A stretch of 64,000 nt of DNA from Paraburkholderia domus (GTDB lineage Bacteria > Pseudomonadota > Gammaproteobacteria > Burkholderiales > Burkholderiaceae): positions 372,001-436,000 of the forward strand of contig NZ_CAJNAT010000003.1 in the NCBI RefSeq assembly GCF_905220705.1, given 5' to 3'. The notes below the pieces were generated by a model that had not been told where the DNA came from, searched no databases, and was given only the letters and a program-made list of their open reading frames with translations. The position numbers and the translations under genes were made by a program. This document shows positions 17,391-27,422 of the stretch, piece after piece. How positions within the stretch are numbered: position 1 is the first letter of the stretch; every line of letters begins with the position of its first letter.

Positions 17391-18429
17391 AGATTTGCGT
17401 GGCGGTGGAAAGATTGCGGCTGTCGCCTGAGGCGACGAGGTCCGCGTAGATGAGGAACGGGTGAACTAGCGGCTGGCGGCCAGGTTCCGTCCAGCCACGC
17501 TCGAGAGACTCCGGCCAGAATGATTCAAGAATCTCGACATCGCCACGCGGATCGGGGCGCAGCCGGGCGTTCAGCATGAACTGACTGTCAAGCGGGGCAC
17601 GGCTGTAGAGGGTGACTTTCGCGGCCTTCAGTTCATGCGTCAGGATGTCAGCCGCCGACTCGCCACCGAGTCGAGCGTCGAAACTTGCGAAGTCGAACAT
17701 GCGCCACCAGTCAGGCGTCGTGCTCGCGAAGCGCCGCGCACCCAGTTTGAATCGCAGGCGGGTCTGATAGAGGCTGGCCCACTCGAAGACAAATTTCTGC
17801 CAGTCCGGAAAGATGCGCTCGCCGCTGCTCTTCAGCGCGACAAGCCCACGGAACTGCAGATCGTCGATGACCTGGTTTGCCGTGCTCAATGCCACGCCAG
17901 AGGCCTGGGCGATAGTTCTATACGGCTGCGAGACGAGGCCAGGCTGTGTCGCTATAGCGAACATCACCTGCAGTCCTTTGCGCGTGGTGGCACGTCCTGT
18001 CTGCGGCTTTTGCGCATGCTGCGGTTTTGGCCGGCCGCAGATCATGATCATACCTTCAGGCTCGCTCAGAAACGCGTTGCCCGCCGCGTCCAGAAACGGC
18101 ACGTTCTGCTCAATCAAACGGCCGGCGAGTTCCGGCTCGACATGGGGCGCGATTAGCATGAGCGGGCGTTGAGCCGAACGTGCTCCCGTTGCACGAGGAT
18201 GATTTTGCGCGAGAAGAATATTTGCGATATCCACTGCACTTGCCCGTGTTGTGATGAATACGGGCATTTCGAATTTCCGGCCGGAGAGGTTGAATTCGAT
18301 TGCAGAGTCGCCGTACGGAACGAGCGTGCGAACCGGCTTCGCCTTGTAAACGCCCGTCGAGCGTCCGAATGCGTCGCACGCTTCTCCAAGAATCTGCGTT
18401 TCAAGAAACGAATTGGCGGAGCGCGGCAT
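17365..18429 (-). CDS. AbiEi-family antitoxin / transcriptional regulator
   Basis: This 354-residue protein contains PFLDAAGNAFLSEPEG (about residues 127-142), the core of the AbiEi_2 group of type IV antitoxins, and a helix-turn-helix-like stretch PYRTIAQASGVALSTANQV (about 166-184). Such antitoxins repress their own operon by binding inverted repeats. The sequence upstream of the ATG at 18429 carries two inverted and one extra copy of an 11-base motif, which fits. The upstream DNA is markedly AT-rich, suggesting acquired DNA. Confidence 0.75.
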   Translation of the reverse strand: MPRSANSFLETQILGEACDAFGRSTGVYKAKPVRTLVPYGDSAIEFNLSGRKFEMPVFITTRASAVDIANILLAQNHPRATGARSAQRPLMLIAPHVEPELAGRLIEQNVPFLDAAGNAFLSEPEGMIMICGRPKPQHAQKPQTGRATTRKGLQVMFAIATQPGLVSQPYRTIAQASGVALSTANQVIDDLQFRGLVALKSSGERIFPDWQKFVFEWASLYQTRLRFKLGARRFASTTPDWWRMFDFASFDARLGGESAADILTHELKAAKVTLYSRAPLDSQFMLNARLRPDPRGDVEILESFWPESLERGWTEPGRQPLVHPFLIYADLVASGDSRNLSTATQIYEQYITQP

Positions 18430-18439
18430 GGTTTGCTCG

Positions 18440-18493
18440 TGTACGATTTTTATTAATGTATCATAAAATCGTACATACGCAAAAAATCGTACA
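18440..18493 (-). promoter_or_regulatory. Operator and promoter of the AbiE-like pair
   Basis: TGTACGATTTT at 18440-18450 is the exact reverse complement of AAAATCGTACA at 18465-18475, and the latter is repeated at 18483-18493, 18 bases further on. The sites lie 11 to 64 bases upstream of the antitoxin start. A possible minus-strand promoter (TTTGCG, 17 bases, TACATT) overlaps them, as expected for autorepression by AbiEi. Confidence 0.65.
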
Positions 18494-18632
18494 AACTTTC
18501 AGCTCGCTACTCGTGGGAATGCGCGGGGGTACTGCACGCGCAATGCCGGCACGGCTCACCAACCGCCGACCGGCAGGCGGCGCGGCGGATTGCTGCTAAA
18601 GTGCATACCTTCAATTCGCCGTTTCCCCCATC

Positions 18633-18893
18633 ATGCGCACCACCCGAGCCATCCACGCCGTCGAACGGCTGAAAACCCGCAGCGGCAACCCGCAGTTCGC
18701 CGCGATCAGCCTGTCCGGCGGCCTGTTTTATCTGGTCGACAAATCGAGCGGCACGGACAAGAAAGTCTCCGATCCGCTGACGCTCGACGACTTCGTCAAA
18801 TTCGTCGACGGTTTCGGACCGCCGAAACCGCGCAAGGCGAGCAAGCTCGATATTGCGTTCGAAGCGCAGCTCAAGAAGAGCAAGGGCAGCTAG
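18633..18893 (+). CDS. Small conserved protein of unknown function
   Basis: This encodes 86 residues starting MRTTRAIHAVERLKTRSGN, with a central FAAISLSGGLFYLVDK segment that looks like a beta-hairpin, and a Lys-rich C-terminal tail. I do not recognise a named family, although codon use is typical for the genome and the start has a plausible context, so it is probably real. It ends 41 bases before the J-domain gene in the same direction and may be cotranscribed with it. Confidence 0.65.
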   Translation: MRTTRAIHAVERLKTRSGNPQFAAISLSGGLFYLVDKSSGTDKKVSDPLTLDDFVKFVDGFGPPKPRKASKLDIAFEAQLKKSKGS

Positions 18894-18934
18894 GCAGCGC
18901 CCCACCCCATTTGACGATCGAAGATATCCGCCCC

Positions 18935-20023
18935 ATGACCAGGACAAGCGCCAGGTCCGTCAGCATCGCGCCGGACCACAATCAACCCACCCTGTCGAAG
19001 GGCCAGAAAGCGTTCAACACGCTGATCAAACAGATCGAAAAGCGGCGTGCCAGTTTGAGCGCGTGGGAGGAGTTCGCGCCCGCTTTCCAGCAAAAGTACG
19101 TGAATGAACTGCTGCCGCTGACGCAAAAGATGCAACATTTGCGTGCACGGATGGCACACCTTCTCGACGAGCAGAGCAACCAGAAACGTATCACGCAGAC
19201 CGAGCGGCGCACCCTTTCAGCGGTGATTGTCGATCTGGCAGCGAGGTGTCTCGGGGAAGAAGATAGCGACGAGTTGAAAGCGCTGTACAACCGGCACAGC
19301 GGGTCCGACTACGACGACGAAAGAGCGTCCGAGTTAGACGAAATGAAATCGATGTTGGAGACGGTACTAGGCGTCGAACTGGACGACATCGACATGAACT
19401 CGCCCGATGAAGTTCTGGATCGCCTGCAGGCCCATATCGAACAGGACGACGCTGCGCAAGCAGCGGAACATCAGGCGCGCCAGGCACAAAATGCCCCAAA
19501 AAAGAAGACGGCGAAGCAGATGGCAGCCGAGACGCGCCGCGAGGAAGAAGAAGCACAACTAAGCCGCTCGATTCGCGAGGTGTATCGTAAGCTGGCCAGC
19601 GCGTTGCATCCCGATCGCGAAAGCGATCCAGAGGAGCGCAAACGGAAAACCGCGCTGATGCAACGAGTCAACGAGGCCTACAGCAAGAGCAACCTGCTGC
19701 GTTTGCTCGAGTTGCAGCTGGAATTGGAACACATCGATCAGAACGCGCTCGATAACCTGAGCGAAGACCGGCTCAAGCATTACAACAAGATACTGAAGGA
19801 GCAGGTAGGCGAACTCGACGACGAAATTATGTTTGTCGAGATGGCGTTCAAGGAACGCTACGGGCTCGACCCGATGGCCCCCATCACGCCGAAGAAGGTC
19901 ATGCACGGGCTGACAGAGGACGTTTTTATGCTGCAGGAACAGATCGGATCGCTCGAGTACGATCTGGTGGAATTCCAGGACCTCGGCACGCTCAAAGCCT
20001 GGTTGAAAATCAGGCGGCGTTGA
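18935..20023 (+). CDS. J-domain (DnaJ-like) protein
   Basis: From ATG 18935 this encodes 362 residues. The J-domain signature lies unusually far along: IREVYRKLASALHPDRESD with HPD at 225-227, followed by NEAYSKSNLLRLLELQ. Before it are helical, coiled-coil-like stretches (about 20-110) and an acidic then Lys/Ala-rich linker (about 150-210). HPD motifs stimulate DnaK ATPase. There is no Gly/Phe-rich or zinc-finger region, so it is a class C type J protein, perhaps with a dedicated client. Reading frames extending upstream overlap the previous gene and are not supported. Confidence 0.8.
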   Translation: MTRTSARSVSIAPDHNQPTLSKGQKAFNTLIKQIEKRRASLSAWEEFAPAFQQKYVNELLPLTQKMQHLRARMAHLLDEQSNQKRITQTERRTLSAVIVDLAARCLGEEDSDELKALYNRHSGSDYDDERASELDEMKSMLETVLGVELDDIDMNSPDEVLDRLQAHIEQDDAAQAAEHQARQAQNAPKKKTAKQMAAETRREEEEAQLSRSIREVYRKLASALHPDRESDPEERKRKTALMQRVNEAYSKSNLLRLLELQLELEHIDQNALDNLSEDRLKHYNKILKEQVGELDDEIMFVEMAFKERYGLDPMAPITPKKVMHGLTEDVFMLQEQIGSLEYDLVEFQDLGTLKAWLKIRRR

Positions 20024-20072
20024 AATTGAATGGCTCCCTTCGCTGCCTGGCGTGCGCGTCATGGGTCCACGA

Positions 20073-21224
20073 TCAACCGGGTTCTATCTCACGCCACTGG
20101 CCATTCGCCGCGCTGCTTGCCAACACGGCATCAATGAAGCGCAAACCCGCTACACCGTCATCCACCGTGGTGAGCAGCAGGCTTTCGACAGGCAACGGTT
20201 GACCCGCATTCAACGCTTCGATCTGCAACGCCGCATCTTTGTACAACTGCGCGAACGCTTCCAGATAACCCTCAGGATGCCCCTGCGGCACGCGCGTCGC
20301 GTGCGCGGCGAGCGCGCTTTTCACGCGTCCGCGCGTCAAGCGCTCGGCCGTTCCGCCTAACGGCGTGAACCACAATTCGTTCGGATTCTCCTGATCGAAA
20401 GCGAGGCTTGCTTTCGTCCCATACACCCGCAGACGTAGCGCATTCTCCGCGCCGCTCGCCACCTGGCTCGCCCATAGCATGCCGCGCGCGCCATTCGGAT
20501 AGCGCAGCATCGCCTGCACGTGGTCGTCGATACGGCGTCCCGGCACGAAGGTGTGCAACTCGGCGGATAGCGCCAGAGGCAACATCCCCGTAACGAACGA
20601 GGCCAGATGATACGCATGCGTGCCGATGTCGCCGAGACAGCCGGCGGGACCCGCTAACGACGGATCCGTGCGCCAGCCCGCCTGTTTGTTCGTGCCGCTC
20701 GTTTCTATCGGTTCAGCCAGCCAGTCTTGCGCATATTCGACTTGCACCACGCGTATTTCGCCGAGCTCACCTCTTTCGACAAGCTCGCGAGCATGGCGCA
20801 CCAGCGGATAACCAGAGTACGTATGAGTCAGCGCGAACAGCTTGTTCTTCTCGCGCGCAAGCTTCGCCAGCGCCTCACCTTCCGCCAAGGAAATCGCCAG
20901 CGGCTTGTCGCACACCACATGCGTGCCCGCCTCGAGAAAAGCCGTTGCCACCGGCGCATGCAGATGATTCGGCGTGACGATCGCAACTGCGTCGATACCG
21001 TCGTCGCGAGCGGCTTCGGCGCGCGCCATCTCGCGCCAGTCTGTATAGCTGCGCGCAATACCGGCCTCGGTGGCACTCGCTTGCGCACGCTGCGGATCGG
21101 ACGACAATGCGCCCGCCACTAGTTCGAACCGATCGTCGAGCCGCGCCGCGATCCGATGCACGGCGCCGATAAACGCGCCCTGACCGCCGCCGACCATACC
21201 GAGCCTGAGTCTTCGTTGTGGCAT
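20073..21224 (-). CDS. Gfo/Idh/MocA-family sugar oxidoreductase
   Basis: This 383-residue protein has an N-terminal Rossmann fold ([16 protein letters not shown], about residues 7-22), the family's [12 protein letters not shown] segment (about 110-121, Lys in the active site) and [16 protein letters not shown] (about 197-212) in the substrate domain. Members oxidise or epimerise sugars and inositols with NAD(P). It is the last gene of the LacI-controlled ABC operon and follows the TIM-barrel gene by 84 bases, so both probably act on the imported sugar or polyol. Confidence 0.88.
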   Translation of the reverse strand: MPQRRLRLGMVGGGQGAFIGAVHRIAARLDDRFELVAGALSSDPQRAQASATEAGIARSYTDWREMARAEAARDDGIDAVAIVTPNHLHAPVATAFLEAGTHVVCDKPLAISLAEGEALAKLAREKNKLFALTHTYSGYPLVRHARELVERGELGEIRVVQVEYAQDWLAEPIETSGTNKQAGWRTDPSLAGPAGCLGDIGTHAYHLASFVTGMLPLALSAELHTFVPGRRIDDHVQAMLRYPNGARGMLWASQVASGAENALRLRVYGTKASLAFDQENPNELWFTPLGGTAERLTRGRVKSALAAHATRVPQGHPEGYLEAFAQLYKDAALQIEALNAGQPLPVESLLLTTVDDGVAGLRFIDAVLASSAANGQWREIEPG

Positions 21225-21308
21225 CGCACCTACTCCTTTGCGATCTGCTTTAACCGCTTCACGGGCTGGCCGCGGCCAACATGCCCCCGACTCACCTGAA
21301 GATCGCGA

Positions 21309-22358
21309 TCAAATACCAAGCACACGCTTCAATTGCGCCGCATCCACACCGCTGCCAGCGAAATCATCGAACGCATGCTCAGCCACGCGAATGATGTGCC
21401 GGCGGATGAACTCCGCGCCTTCACGGGCGCCGTCCTGCGGATGCTTCAGCGCGCACTCCCATTCCAGCACCGCCCAGCCCGGAAAATCGTATTGCGCCAT
21501 CTTCGAGAAGATCGCGCCGAAATCGATCTGCCCGTCGCCGAGCGATCGAAAACGCCCCGCGCGCTCGACCCAGCCGCTATAGCCGCCGTACACACCTTGT
21601 TTGCCGTTCGGACGAAACTCCGCGTCCTTTACGTGGAATGCCTTGATGCGCTCGTGATAGATGTCGATGAAGGCGAGGTAGTCGAGTTGCTGCAACACGA
21701 AATGGCTCGGATCGTAGAGGATGTTCGCGCGCGGGTGCTGTCTCACCACATCCAGAAAGCGCTCGAAGGTCACACCGTCGTGCAGATCCTCGCCCGGATG
21801 CAGTTCGTAGCACACGTCGACGCCGGCTTCGTCGAACGCATCGAGAATCGGCGTCCAGCGGCGCGCGAGTTCGTCAAAGGCAGTCTCTATCAAACCTGCC
21901 GGACGCTGCGGCCACGGATAAAGATACGGCCACGCCAGCGCACCGGAGAACGACACGTGGGTATTCAACCCCAAACGTTGCGACGCCTTTGCCGCCAGCT
22001 TCATCTGATCAACCGCCCACTGCGTGCGCGCCGCAGGATTGCCGCGCACATGCTGCCCGGCAAAGCCGTCGAACAACGCGTCATAGGCCGGATGCACGGC
22101 GACGAGTTGCCCTTGCAAGTGCGTCGACAGTTCGGTGATCGTCACTCCAGCGTCTTCTGCGATCTCACGCAACGCGTCGCAATAACTCTGGCTTGCCGCC
22201 GCCTGTTCGAGATCGATCAGGCGCGCATCGCACGGCACCTGAATTCCCTTGAAGCCGAGGCTCGCGGCCCAGCCTGCCAGATGCGCGAGGTTGTCGAACG
22301 GTACCTCGTCGCCCATGAACTGGGCGAGAAAAATCGCCGGCCCTTTGATGGTTTTCAT
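21309..22358 (-). CDS. Xylose-isomerase-like TIM-barrel sugar isomerase/epimerase
   Basis: This 349-residue AP_endonuc_2/TIM-barrel protein shows likely metal ligands in CYELHPGED (about residues 176-184), YDPSHF, KAFHVKDAEF and VLEWECALKH. Such proteins isomerise, epimerise or dehydrate sugars and inositols, commonly next to Gfo/Idh oxidoreductases, as here. It lies between the binding-protein gene and the oxidoreductase gene in one minus-strand operon. The exact substrate is not evident. Confidence 0.85.
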   Translation of the reverse strand: MKTIKGPAIFLAQFMGDEVPFDNLAHLAGWAASLGFKGIQVPCDARLIDLEQAAASQSYCDALREIAEDAGVTITELSTHLQGQLVAVHPAYDALFDGFAGQHVRGNPAARTQWAVDQMKLAAKASQRLGLNTHVSFSGALAWPYLYPWPQRPAGLIETAFDELARRWTPILDAFDEAGVDVCYELHPGEDLHDGVTFERFLDVVRQHPRANILYDPSHFVLQQLDYLAFIDIYHERIKAFHVKDAEFRPNGKQGVYGGYSGWVERAGRFRSLGDGQIDFGAIFSKMAQYDFPGWAVLEWECALKHPQDGAREGAEFIRRHIIRVAEHAFDDFAGSGVDAAQLKRVLGI

Positions 22359-22437
22359 CGTACGGTTCCTCGAACTATGGCGCGCTTGTCATGCCCCTGC
22401 GAAAGACACACGGCAAGCGTGCTCCGGACGCCCAGGG

Positions 22438-23400
22438 TCAGAACGGCGAGTCAGGAAAATAGAACTGCTGCGCGTTTTCCTTCGTGATCAGTACCGACGG
22501 GATGATCGTGGTCGGCGGCAGCTTGTCGCCCTTCAGACGCGCTTCGGCGGTGAGCTTGATCGCGTCGTAGATGAATTTCGGCGAGTACGACACGTCCGCC
22601 TTGATCATCGGTGCGCCGTCCATCACGTTCTTCACCATGCCCTTCGAACCCGCGCCGCCGAACACGATCTTGATGTCGCTACGCTTGGCCTGCTCGATCG
22701 CCTTGAGGACACCCACGGCCATATCGTCGTCCGCTGCCCAGACCGCGTCGATGTGCTTGAAGCGCGTGAGGTAGTCCTGCATCACCTTGAACGCGTCGTC
22801 GCGATTCCAGTTTGCATACTTGGCATCGAGGATCTTCATATCCGGATAGTTCTTGATCACGTTCGTGAATGCGGTCCAGCGTTCGTTGTCGAGCGTGGTC
22901 GGAATGCCGCGCAGCGCGACGATGTCGCCCTTGCCGTCGAGCGCTTTCGCCAGATACTCGGCGGGAATCTTGCCGAACGCGGTGTTGTCACCCGCAACGT
23001 AGGCGTCCTGTGCGCTGGTATCCGTCAGACCGCGATCCACCACCGTCACATACACACCCTTCTTCTTCACCTGCGCGACCGGCTGCGTGAGTGAAGCCGA
23101 TTCATACGGGAAAATCACCAACGCGTTGATCTTGTTCACCGTCACCAGATCCTGCAACTGGTTCGCCTGTTCGGGTGCGCCGGCCGCAGTCTTCACGATC
23201 ACTTTCAGATCGGGATGCGCTTTCTCCAGATCGGTTTTCGCCTTGTTCGCCCACCAGACGATGCCACCCGTAAAGCCGTGGTCGGCTGTCGGAATCGCGA
23301 CGCCCAGCGTGACTTTTTCATCGGCACGCGTGACGCTTGCCGTGCCCAGTATCCCCAACGCCAGCATGCCGGCGCCGACCGCTCGAATGACCTGCTTCAT
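22438..23400 (-). CDS. Sugar ABC transporter substrate-binding protein (RbsB-like)
   Basis: From ATG 23400, preceded by AGGAG, this encodes 320 residues. A signal peptide (about residues 1-26) precedes a Peripla_BP_4 domain ([17 protein letters not shown]). It should capture a monosaccharide or polyol in the periplasm for the permease and ATPase encoded upstream in the same operon. The gap from the permease gene is about 160 bases and holds one copy of a short palindrome family (23442-23475). The open frame extends upstream to a GTG at 23430, but that extension lacks a ribosome site. Confidence 0.9.
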   Translation of the reverse strand: MKQVIRAVGAGMLALGILGTASVTRADEKVTLGVAIPTADHGFTGGIVWWANKAKTDLEKAHPDLKVIVKTAAGAPEQANQLQDLVTVNKINALVIFPYESASLTQPVAQVKKKGVYVTVVDRGLTDTSAQDAYVAGDNTAFGKIPAEYLAKALDGKGDIVALRGIPTTLDNERWTAFTNVIKNYPDMKILDAKYANWNRDDAFKVMQDYLTRFKHIDAVWAADDDMAVGVLKAIEQAKRSDIKIVFGGAGSKGMVKNVMDGAPMIKADVSYSPKFIYDAIKLTAEARLKGDKLPPTTIIPSVLITKENAQQFYFPDSPF

Positions 23401-23441
23401 GGTTGTGTCTCCTGTGTCGATCCATGCCACATAATTGTGTC

Positions 23442-23475
23442 GATCAGAGTTAGTGCTTTGGCACTTACTCTGATC
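23442..23475. repeat. Imperfect palindrome 3 of the short interspersed family
   Basis: Arms GATCAGAGTTAGTGC and GCACTTACTCTGATC pair with one mismatch over 15 bp around a 4-base loop, followed by CCATGC. It matches the palindromes at 5197 and 5247 in design, core sequence and trailing CCATGC, and likewise lies between two minus-strand operon genes. Confidence 0.7.
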
Positions 23476-23562
23476 CCATGCAACATCGCTGCGTTATGAG
23501 GCCTTCATGCGCCCCGATTCTCGAACTTGCCGTTGTATCCCTTGAAGCTCAACGCCCACCAC

Positions 23563-24576
23563 CTACCGCCGTCCGCGTTGCACGAACGCGACGAAGATAA
23601 TCACCACGCCCTGCACCGCCGCGTTCAGATACACGCTGATGATGCTGGTCAGATTCAGAATATTGGCGATCACCGAAAGCAGAATCGCGCCTATCACCGT
23701 GCCGACAACACGCCCTTCGCCGCCCTTGAGCGCAGTGCCGCCCACCACCACCGATGCAATCGCTTCAAGCTCCCAAAGCAAGCCGGTGGTCGGCGTGGCT
23801 GAACCGAGCCGCGGCACGTACAGCACCGTCGCCACACCGACGCAGATACCGAGCAACACATACGTAATGATCTTCACGGTATCGACGCGAATCGCTGCGT
23901 AACGCGCGACCTGCTCGTTGGAACCGATCGCTTGCACGTGACGGCCGAACGCGGTGCGATTGAGAATCAGCGCGCCGCCCGCCGCAACAACCAGGAATAC
24001 CCAGATCGGGACCGGCACACCGAAGAGGCTCGCGTAGTAAACGGGGCCGTACAGGTCGGACAACGAGTTATCCAAAGTCAGTGCGCCGCCATCCGCGAGC
24101 CACGTCAGCACTGCGCGAAAAATGCCGAGCGTGCCCAACGTGACGATGAACGGCTCGATGCGTCCTTTGGTAATCAGCAGACCGTGCGCGCAGCCAAACA
24201 AACCGCCGAGCAGGAGTGCGAACACAATGCCGAGCGTCACTATCAGCAAAGGCGCGAACGTATGGCCGCCGACACCCGCAGCAAGTCCGTTCATCAGCCA
24301 GATCATGCTGCCCGCGATCAGCGCCGCCATCGACCCGACCGACAGATCGATGCCGCCCGAAATGATCACGAAGGTCATGCCGACCGCGATGATGCCGATG
24401 AACGACGTACGCGTGAGCACGTTCATCATGTTGTCGAGCGTCGCGAAATCGCGGTTGAGCAACGTGCCGACGATGCACAGCAGGATCAGTCCAACGAGCG
24501 GCCCAAGCGCATACAGACGATGCGCGAAACGCAACGCGCGGCCGGATTGGACGGCTTCAGTGGGTGCCGGTCGCAT
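23563..24576 (-). CDS. Sugar ABC transporter permease (RbsC-like)
   Basis: This 337-residue protein is a BPD_transp_2 membrane protein with about 8-10 hydrophobic helices, the [15 protein letters not shown] motif (about residues 70-84) and the coupling-type segment [18 protein letters not shown] near the C-terminus (about 285-302). It forms the membrane channel of the import system. Its start overlaps the end of the ATPase gene by 20 bases, which indicates translational coupling. Confidence 0.92.
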   Translation of the reverse strand: MRPAPTEAVQSGRALRFAHRLYALGPLVGLILLCIVGTLLNRDFATLDNMMNVLTRTSFIGIIAVGMTFVIISGGIDLSVGSMAALIAGSMIWLMNGLAAGVGGHTFAPLLIVTLGIVFALLLGGLFGCAHGLLITKGRIEPFIVTLGTLGIFRAVLTWLADGGALTLDNSLSDLYGPVYYASLFGVPVPIWVFLVVAAGGALILNRTAFGRHVQAIGSNEQVARYAAIRVDTVKIITYVLLGICVGVATVLYVPRLGSATPTTGLLWELEAIASVVVGGTALKGGEGRVVGTVIGAILLSVIANILNLTSIISVYLNAAVQGVVIIFVAFVQRGRR

Positions 24577-26044
24577 GGGCGATCAACTCCTCTTCGGTCA
24601 AATGCTCGAGTGTGAGCGTGGTTTGCAGGCGTCCCGCGCGCATCACGGCGACGCGGTGGCACAAGCCGATCAGCTCGATCAGTTCGGATGAAATGACGAT
24701 CACCGCGCGGCCCTGCGCGGCGAGACGATGGATCAGGAAATAGATGTCGCGTTTCGCGCCGACATCGACGCCGCGAGTCGGCTCGTCGAGCACGATCACG
24801 TTCGGATCGGGCTGCAGGAACTTGGCGAGCGCAAGCTTCTGCTGATTGCCGCCGGAGAGCATGCGCGCGCGGCTCGACAGATCGCCCGTGCGGATACCGA
24901 AGTCGCTCACGGCTTTCGTCAATGCCGCGCGGCCCGCTTTCATATCGAGCAACGGATGCGCGTAGCGTTCGAGTGTCATTAGCGTGACGTTGTCCTGCAA
25001 GCTCAGATTCACGTGCAGGCCTTTGCCTTTGCGGTCTTCGCTCAGATATGTGAGGCCGTGGCGCATGGCGTCGCGTGGGCTCCTCAGGTCGGCACGGCGG
25101 CCGGCGATTTCGATGCGGCCCGCTGTGCGTTTGCGCAAGCCGATGATCGCTTCGAATGCTTCGGTGCGGCCTGCGCCGACAAGACCGGCAAAACCCAGCA
25201 CTTCACCGGCACGCACGTCGAAGCTCAGGTCTTCCACCCAGTCCGGCACGGCGAGGCCCTCTACTTTCAACGCAATCGGCGCGTCGGCAGGAACGGTGAT
25301 CTTGTCGGGAAACATATCGGACACGTCGCGCCCGACCATCAGATTCGCCATCTGCTGCCGGGCAAGCCCCGCGGTTTCGCTGCGCGCGACGAAGCGGCCG
25401 TCGCGCATCACGATCACTTCGTCGGTGATGCGCTCGACTTCATCCAGCTTGTGCGAGATGTAGACGATCGTCACGCCATCGGCTTTCAGCTTCGCCATCA
25501 GCGTGAAAAGGCGCTCAGTTTCCGACGGCGTAAGCGTGGCAGTCGGTTCGTCCATGATGAGCAGACGCGCGCGGCGCGACAGCGCCTTGGCGATCTCCAC
25601 CATCTGCTTTTCCGCGACGATCAACTCGCGCACTTTCGTATCCGGCGCTTTCTCGAGACCGACCTGCGCAAGATAGCGCGCGGCATCGGCACGCATCGCA
25701 GCATCGTCGACGAACCAGCCGCGCTTTTTTTCATGGCCGAGATACATATTCTGCGCAATCGTCAGATGCTCGGCGAGATTGAACTCCTGGTGAATCAGCA
25801 CGATGCCGGCCGCTTCCGCATCGCGTGAGCCGATGAACTGCTGCGCGTGGCCGTCGACCAGCAAGGTGCCCGAAGTCGCCGTTTCGTAGCCGGCGAGAAT
25901 TTTCATCAGCGTCGATTTGCCTGCGCCGTTTTCACCGAGCAAACCGTAGATGCGCCCCGGCGCCAACTCGAAGCTCACCCCGTGCAGCACGCGCACCGGC
26001 CCGAAGTCTTTGCGGATATCGTCGAAGCGAATGGCGAGGCTCAT
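24557..26044 (-). CDS. Sugar ABC transporter ATP-binding protein (RbsA-like, two domains)
   Basis: This 495-residue protein contains two ABC domains. The first has Walker [13 protein letters not shown] (about residues 34-45) and Walker [12 protein letters not shown]; the second has a divergent Walker A ([11 protein letters not shown]) and the signature [15 protein letters not shown], as is normal for the RbsA/MglA/XylG class. It energises import by the permease downstream. It begins 3 bases after the LacI regulator gene. Confidence 0.92.
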   Translation of the reverse strand: MSLAIRFDDIRKDFGPVRVLHGVSFELAPGRIYGLLGENGAGKSTLMKILAGYETATSGTLLVDGHAQQFIGSRDAEAAGIVLIHQEFNLAEHLTIAQNMYLGHEKKRGWFVDDAAMRADAARYLAQVGLEKAPDTKVRELIVAEKQMVEIAKALSRRARLLIMDEPTATLTPSETERLFTLMAKLKADGVTIVYISHKLDEVERITDEVIVMRDGRFVARSETAGLARQQMANLMVGRDVSDMFPDKITVPADAPIALKVEGLAVPDWVEDLSFDVRAGEVLGFAGLVGAGRTEAFEAIIGLRKRTAGRIEIAGRRADLRSPRDAMRHGLTYLSEDRKGKGLHVNLSLQDNVTLMTLERYAHPLLDMKAGRAALTKAVSDFGIRTGDLSSRARMLSGGNQQKLALAKFLQPDPNVIVLDEPTRGVDVGAKRDIYFLIHRLAAQGRAVIVISSELIELIGLCHRVAVMRAGRLQTTLTLEHLTEEELIAHATGTH

Positions 26045-26047
26045 GAC

Positions 26048-27124
26048 TTACGCGCTCCTGCGAATCACGAGCCGATGCGGCAGCAGCACGCCCGGCACGT
26101 TCATCAACGGATTCGCGAGCCGTTGCAGCAGGAGGCGCGCGGCGGTTTCGCCGAGTTCGCGCATCGGCTGGGCGATGGTGGTCAGCGGCGGATCGATTTG
26201 CGCGGCAAGCGAAATATCGTCGAAGCCGACCACCGCGACATCGTCCGGCACATGCTTGCCGACATTGCGCAAACCGTGGATCACGCCGATCGCCAGCGTG
26301 TCGGAGACGGCGAAGATCGCGCTCGGCGCGTCAGGCTGCTGCATGAGCACAGCCGCTGCCGATGCGCCCGCTTCATAGTCGAGGCTGTTCAGGTTCATGC
26401 GCCAACGCTCGTCGGGCGTGATACCCGCTTCGGTCAACGCGTCCAGATAGCCTTGCTGACGCTGGCGGGCGTACAGATAGTCGACATCCGAGTTGATCAG
26501 CCCGACGCGCCGATGGCCGCGCGCGAGCAGATGCCGCACCGCATCGCCCGCCGCCCGATAGTTGTCGATGCCGACGTACGGCACCCCCATCTCCGGATCG
26601 AACTCACAGCACGCGACCCACGGCAGCGCGCTGGATGCCTCGCCGAGCGCCTGCTGGATGGTGGCCGGGTCGAGGCAGATCGCGCCATCCGCGCGACGGC
26701 GGCGCAGCAGATCGAAATAGCTGCGCTCGCGTCCCGGATCGGCGCCCGTGTCGCATAGCAGCATGAAATAGCCGTGCTGGCGCGCGACGCTGTCGATGCC
26801 GCGCACGATCTCCGCGTAGAAGGGGTTGCCGACGTCGGGCACCATCGTCAGCAGCAGGCGGCTTTCGGCGGTGCGCAGGTTGCGCGCGAGTTCGTTGACG
26901 CGATAGCCGCTGGCGTCGACCGCCGCCAATACCTTGTCGCGCGTGGCGGGCCGCACGTTCTCGTGGCCGTTCAGCACGCGCGACACCGTCGCCACCGAAA
27001 CGCCCGCCTGCTCCGCCACCTGGGCAATCGAAAGGCCCTCGACCGGCCGCGGCGGCTGAGCCTCCGGCTGCGGGCGCGCCTTCGACGACGTTGCAGGGGC
27101 CGCTTTGGACAACGACTTGGCCAA
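26048..27124 (-). CDS. LacI-family repressor of the sugar operon
   Basis: This 358-residue regulator has an N-terminal Ala/Pro-rich leader of about 28 residues, the helix-turn-helix LSIAQVAEQAGVSVATVSRV (about 31-50) and a Peripla_BP-type sugar-binding domain. No ATG is available near the N-terminus; the TTG at 27124 has GAGGTG 7 bases upstream and is the best start. A perfect 22-bp palindrome lies 15 bases upstream, so the protein probably represses its own operon: itself, the ABC genes and the two enzymes. Confidence 0.88.
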   Translation of the reverse strand: MAKSLSKAAPATSSKARPQPEAQPPRPVEGLSIAQVAEQAGVSVATVSRVLNGHENVRPATRDKVLAAVDASGYRVNELARNLRTAESRLLLTMVPDVGNPFYAEIVRGIDSVARQHGYFMLLCDTGADPGRERSYFDLLRRRRADGAICLDPATIQQALGEASSALPWVACCEFDPEMGVPYVGIDNYRAAGDAVRHLLARGHRRVGLINSDVDYLYARQRQQGYLDALTEAGITPDERWRMNLNSLDYEAGASAAAVLMQQPDAPSAIFAVSDTLAIGVIHGLRNVGKHVPDDVAVVGFDDISLAAQIDPPLTTIAQPMRELGETAARLLLQRLANPLMNVPGVLLPHRLVIRRSA

Positions 27125-27138
27125 GTGAGTGCACCTCG

Positions 27139-27160
27139 AAAATGTAATCGATTACATTTT
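27139..27160. promoter_or_regulatory. LacI-type operator, perfect 22-bp palindrome
   Basis: The arms AAAATGTAATC (27139-27149) and GATTACATTTT (27150-27160) are exact reverse complements with the central CG step characteristic of LacI-family operators. It lies just upstream of the TTG start of the regulator gene. Confidence 0.85.
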
Positions 27161-27276
27161 TGGGTGATCGCAGCGGGAATCGCAAGGACGGATCGCTAGG
27201 GATTAACACGGAGTCGAGCGGGCGCGACGGGAGCCGCTTCAAGGCGCGGCCCGGCAGCGCACTGCCCGTAACGGCC

Positions 27277-27303
27277 TTGGTTCGCGCCGCCATTTGGTAC
27301 AAT
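27277..27303 (+). promoter_or_regulatory. Possible sigma-70 promoter of the PIMT-like gene
   Basis: TTGGTT at 27277-27282 and an extended -10, TGGTACAAT, ending at 27303. The spacer is short at 15 bases, so the extended -10 would do most of the work. It lies about 120 bases upstream of the gene. Confidence 0.4.
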
Positions 27304-27422
27304 CCTGCAGTTACCCTGCCGCGACCTGCTGTGTGCCGAGTTGTACCCCGGGGCTGTACCCGGAGGCCGCCGGTCAGTGGCAAAGAATCGCAAACTCGCC
27401 AAACCACACTGCCGAATCCACC

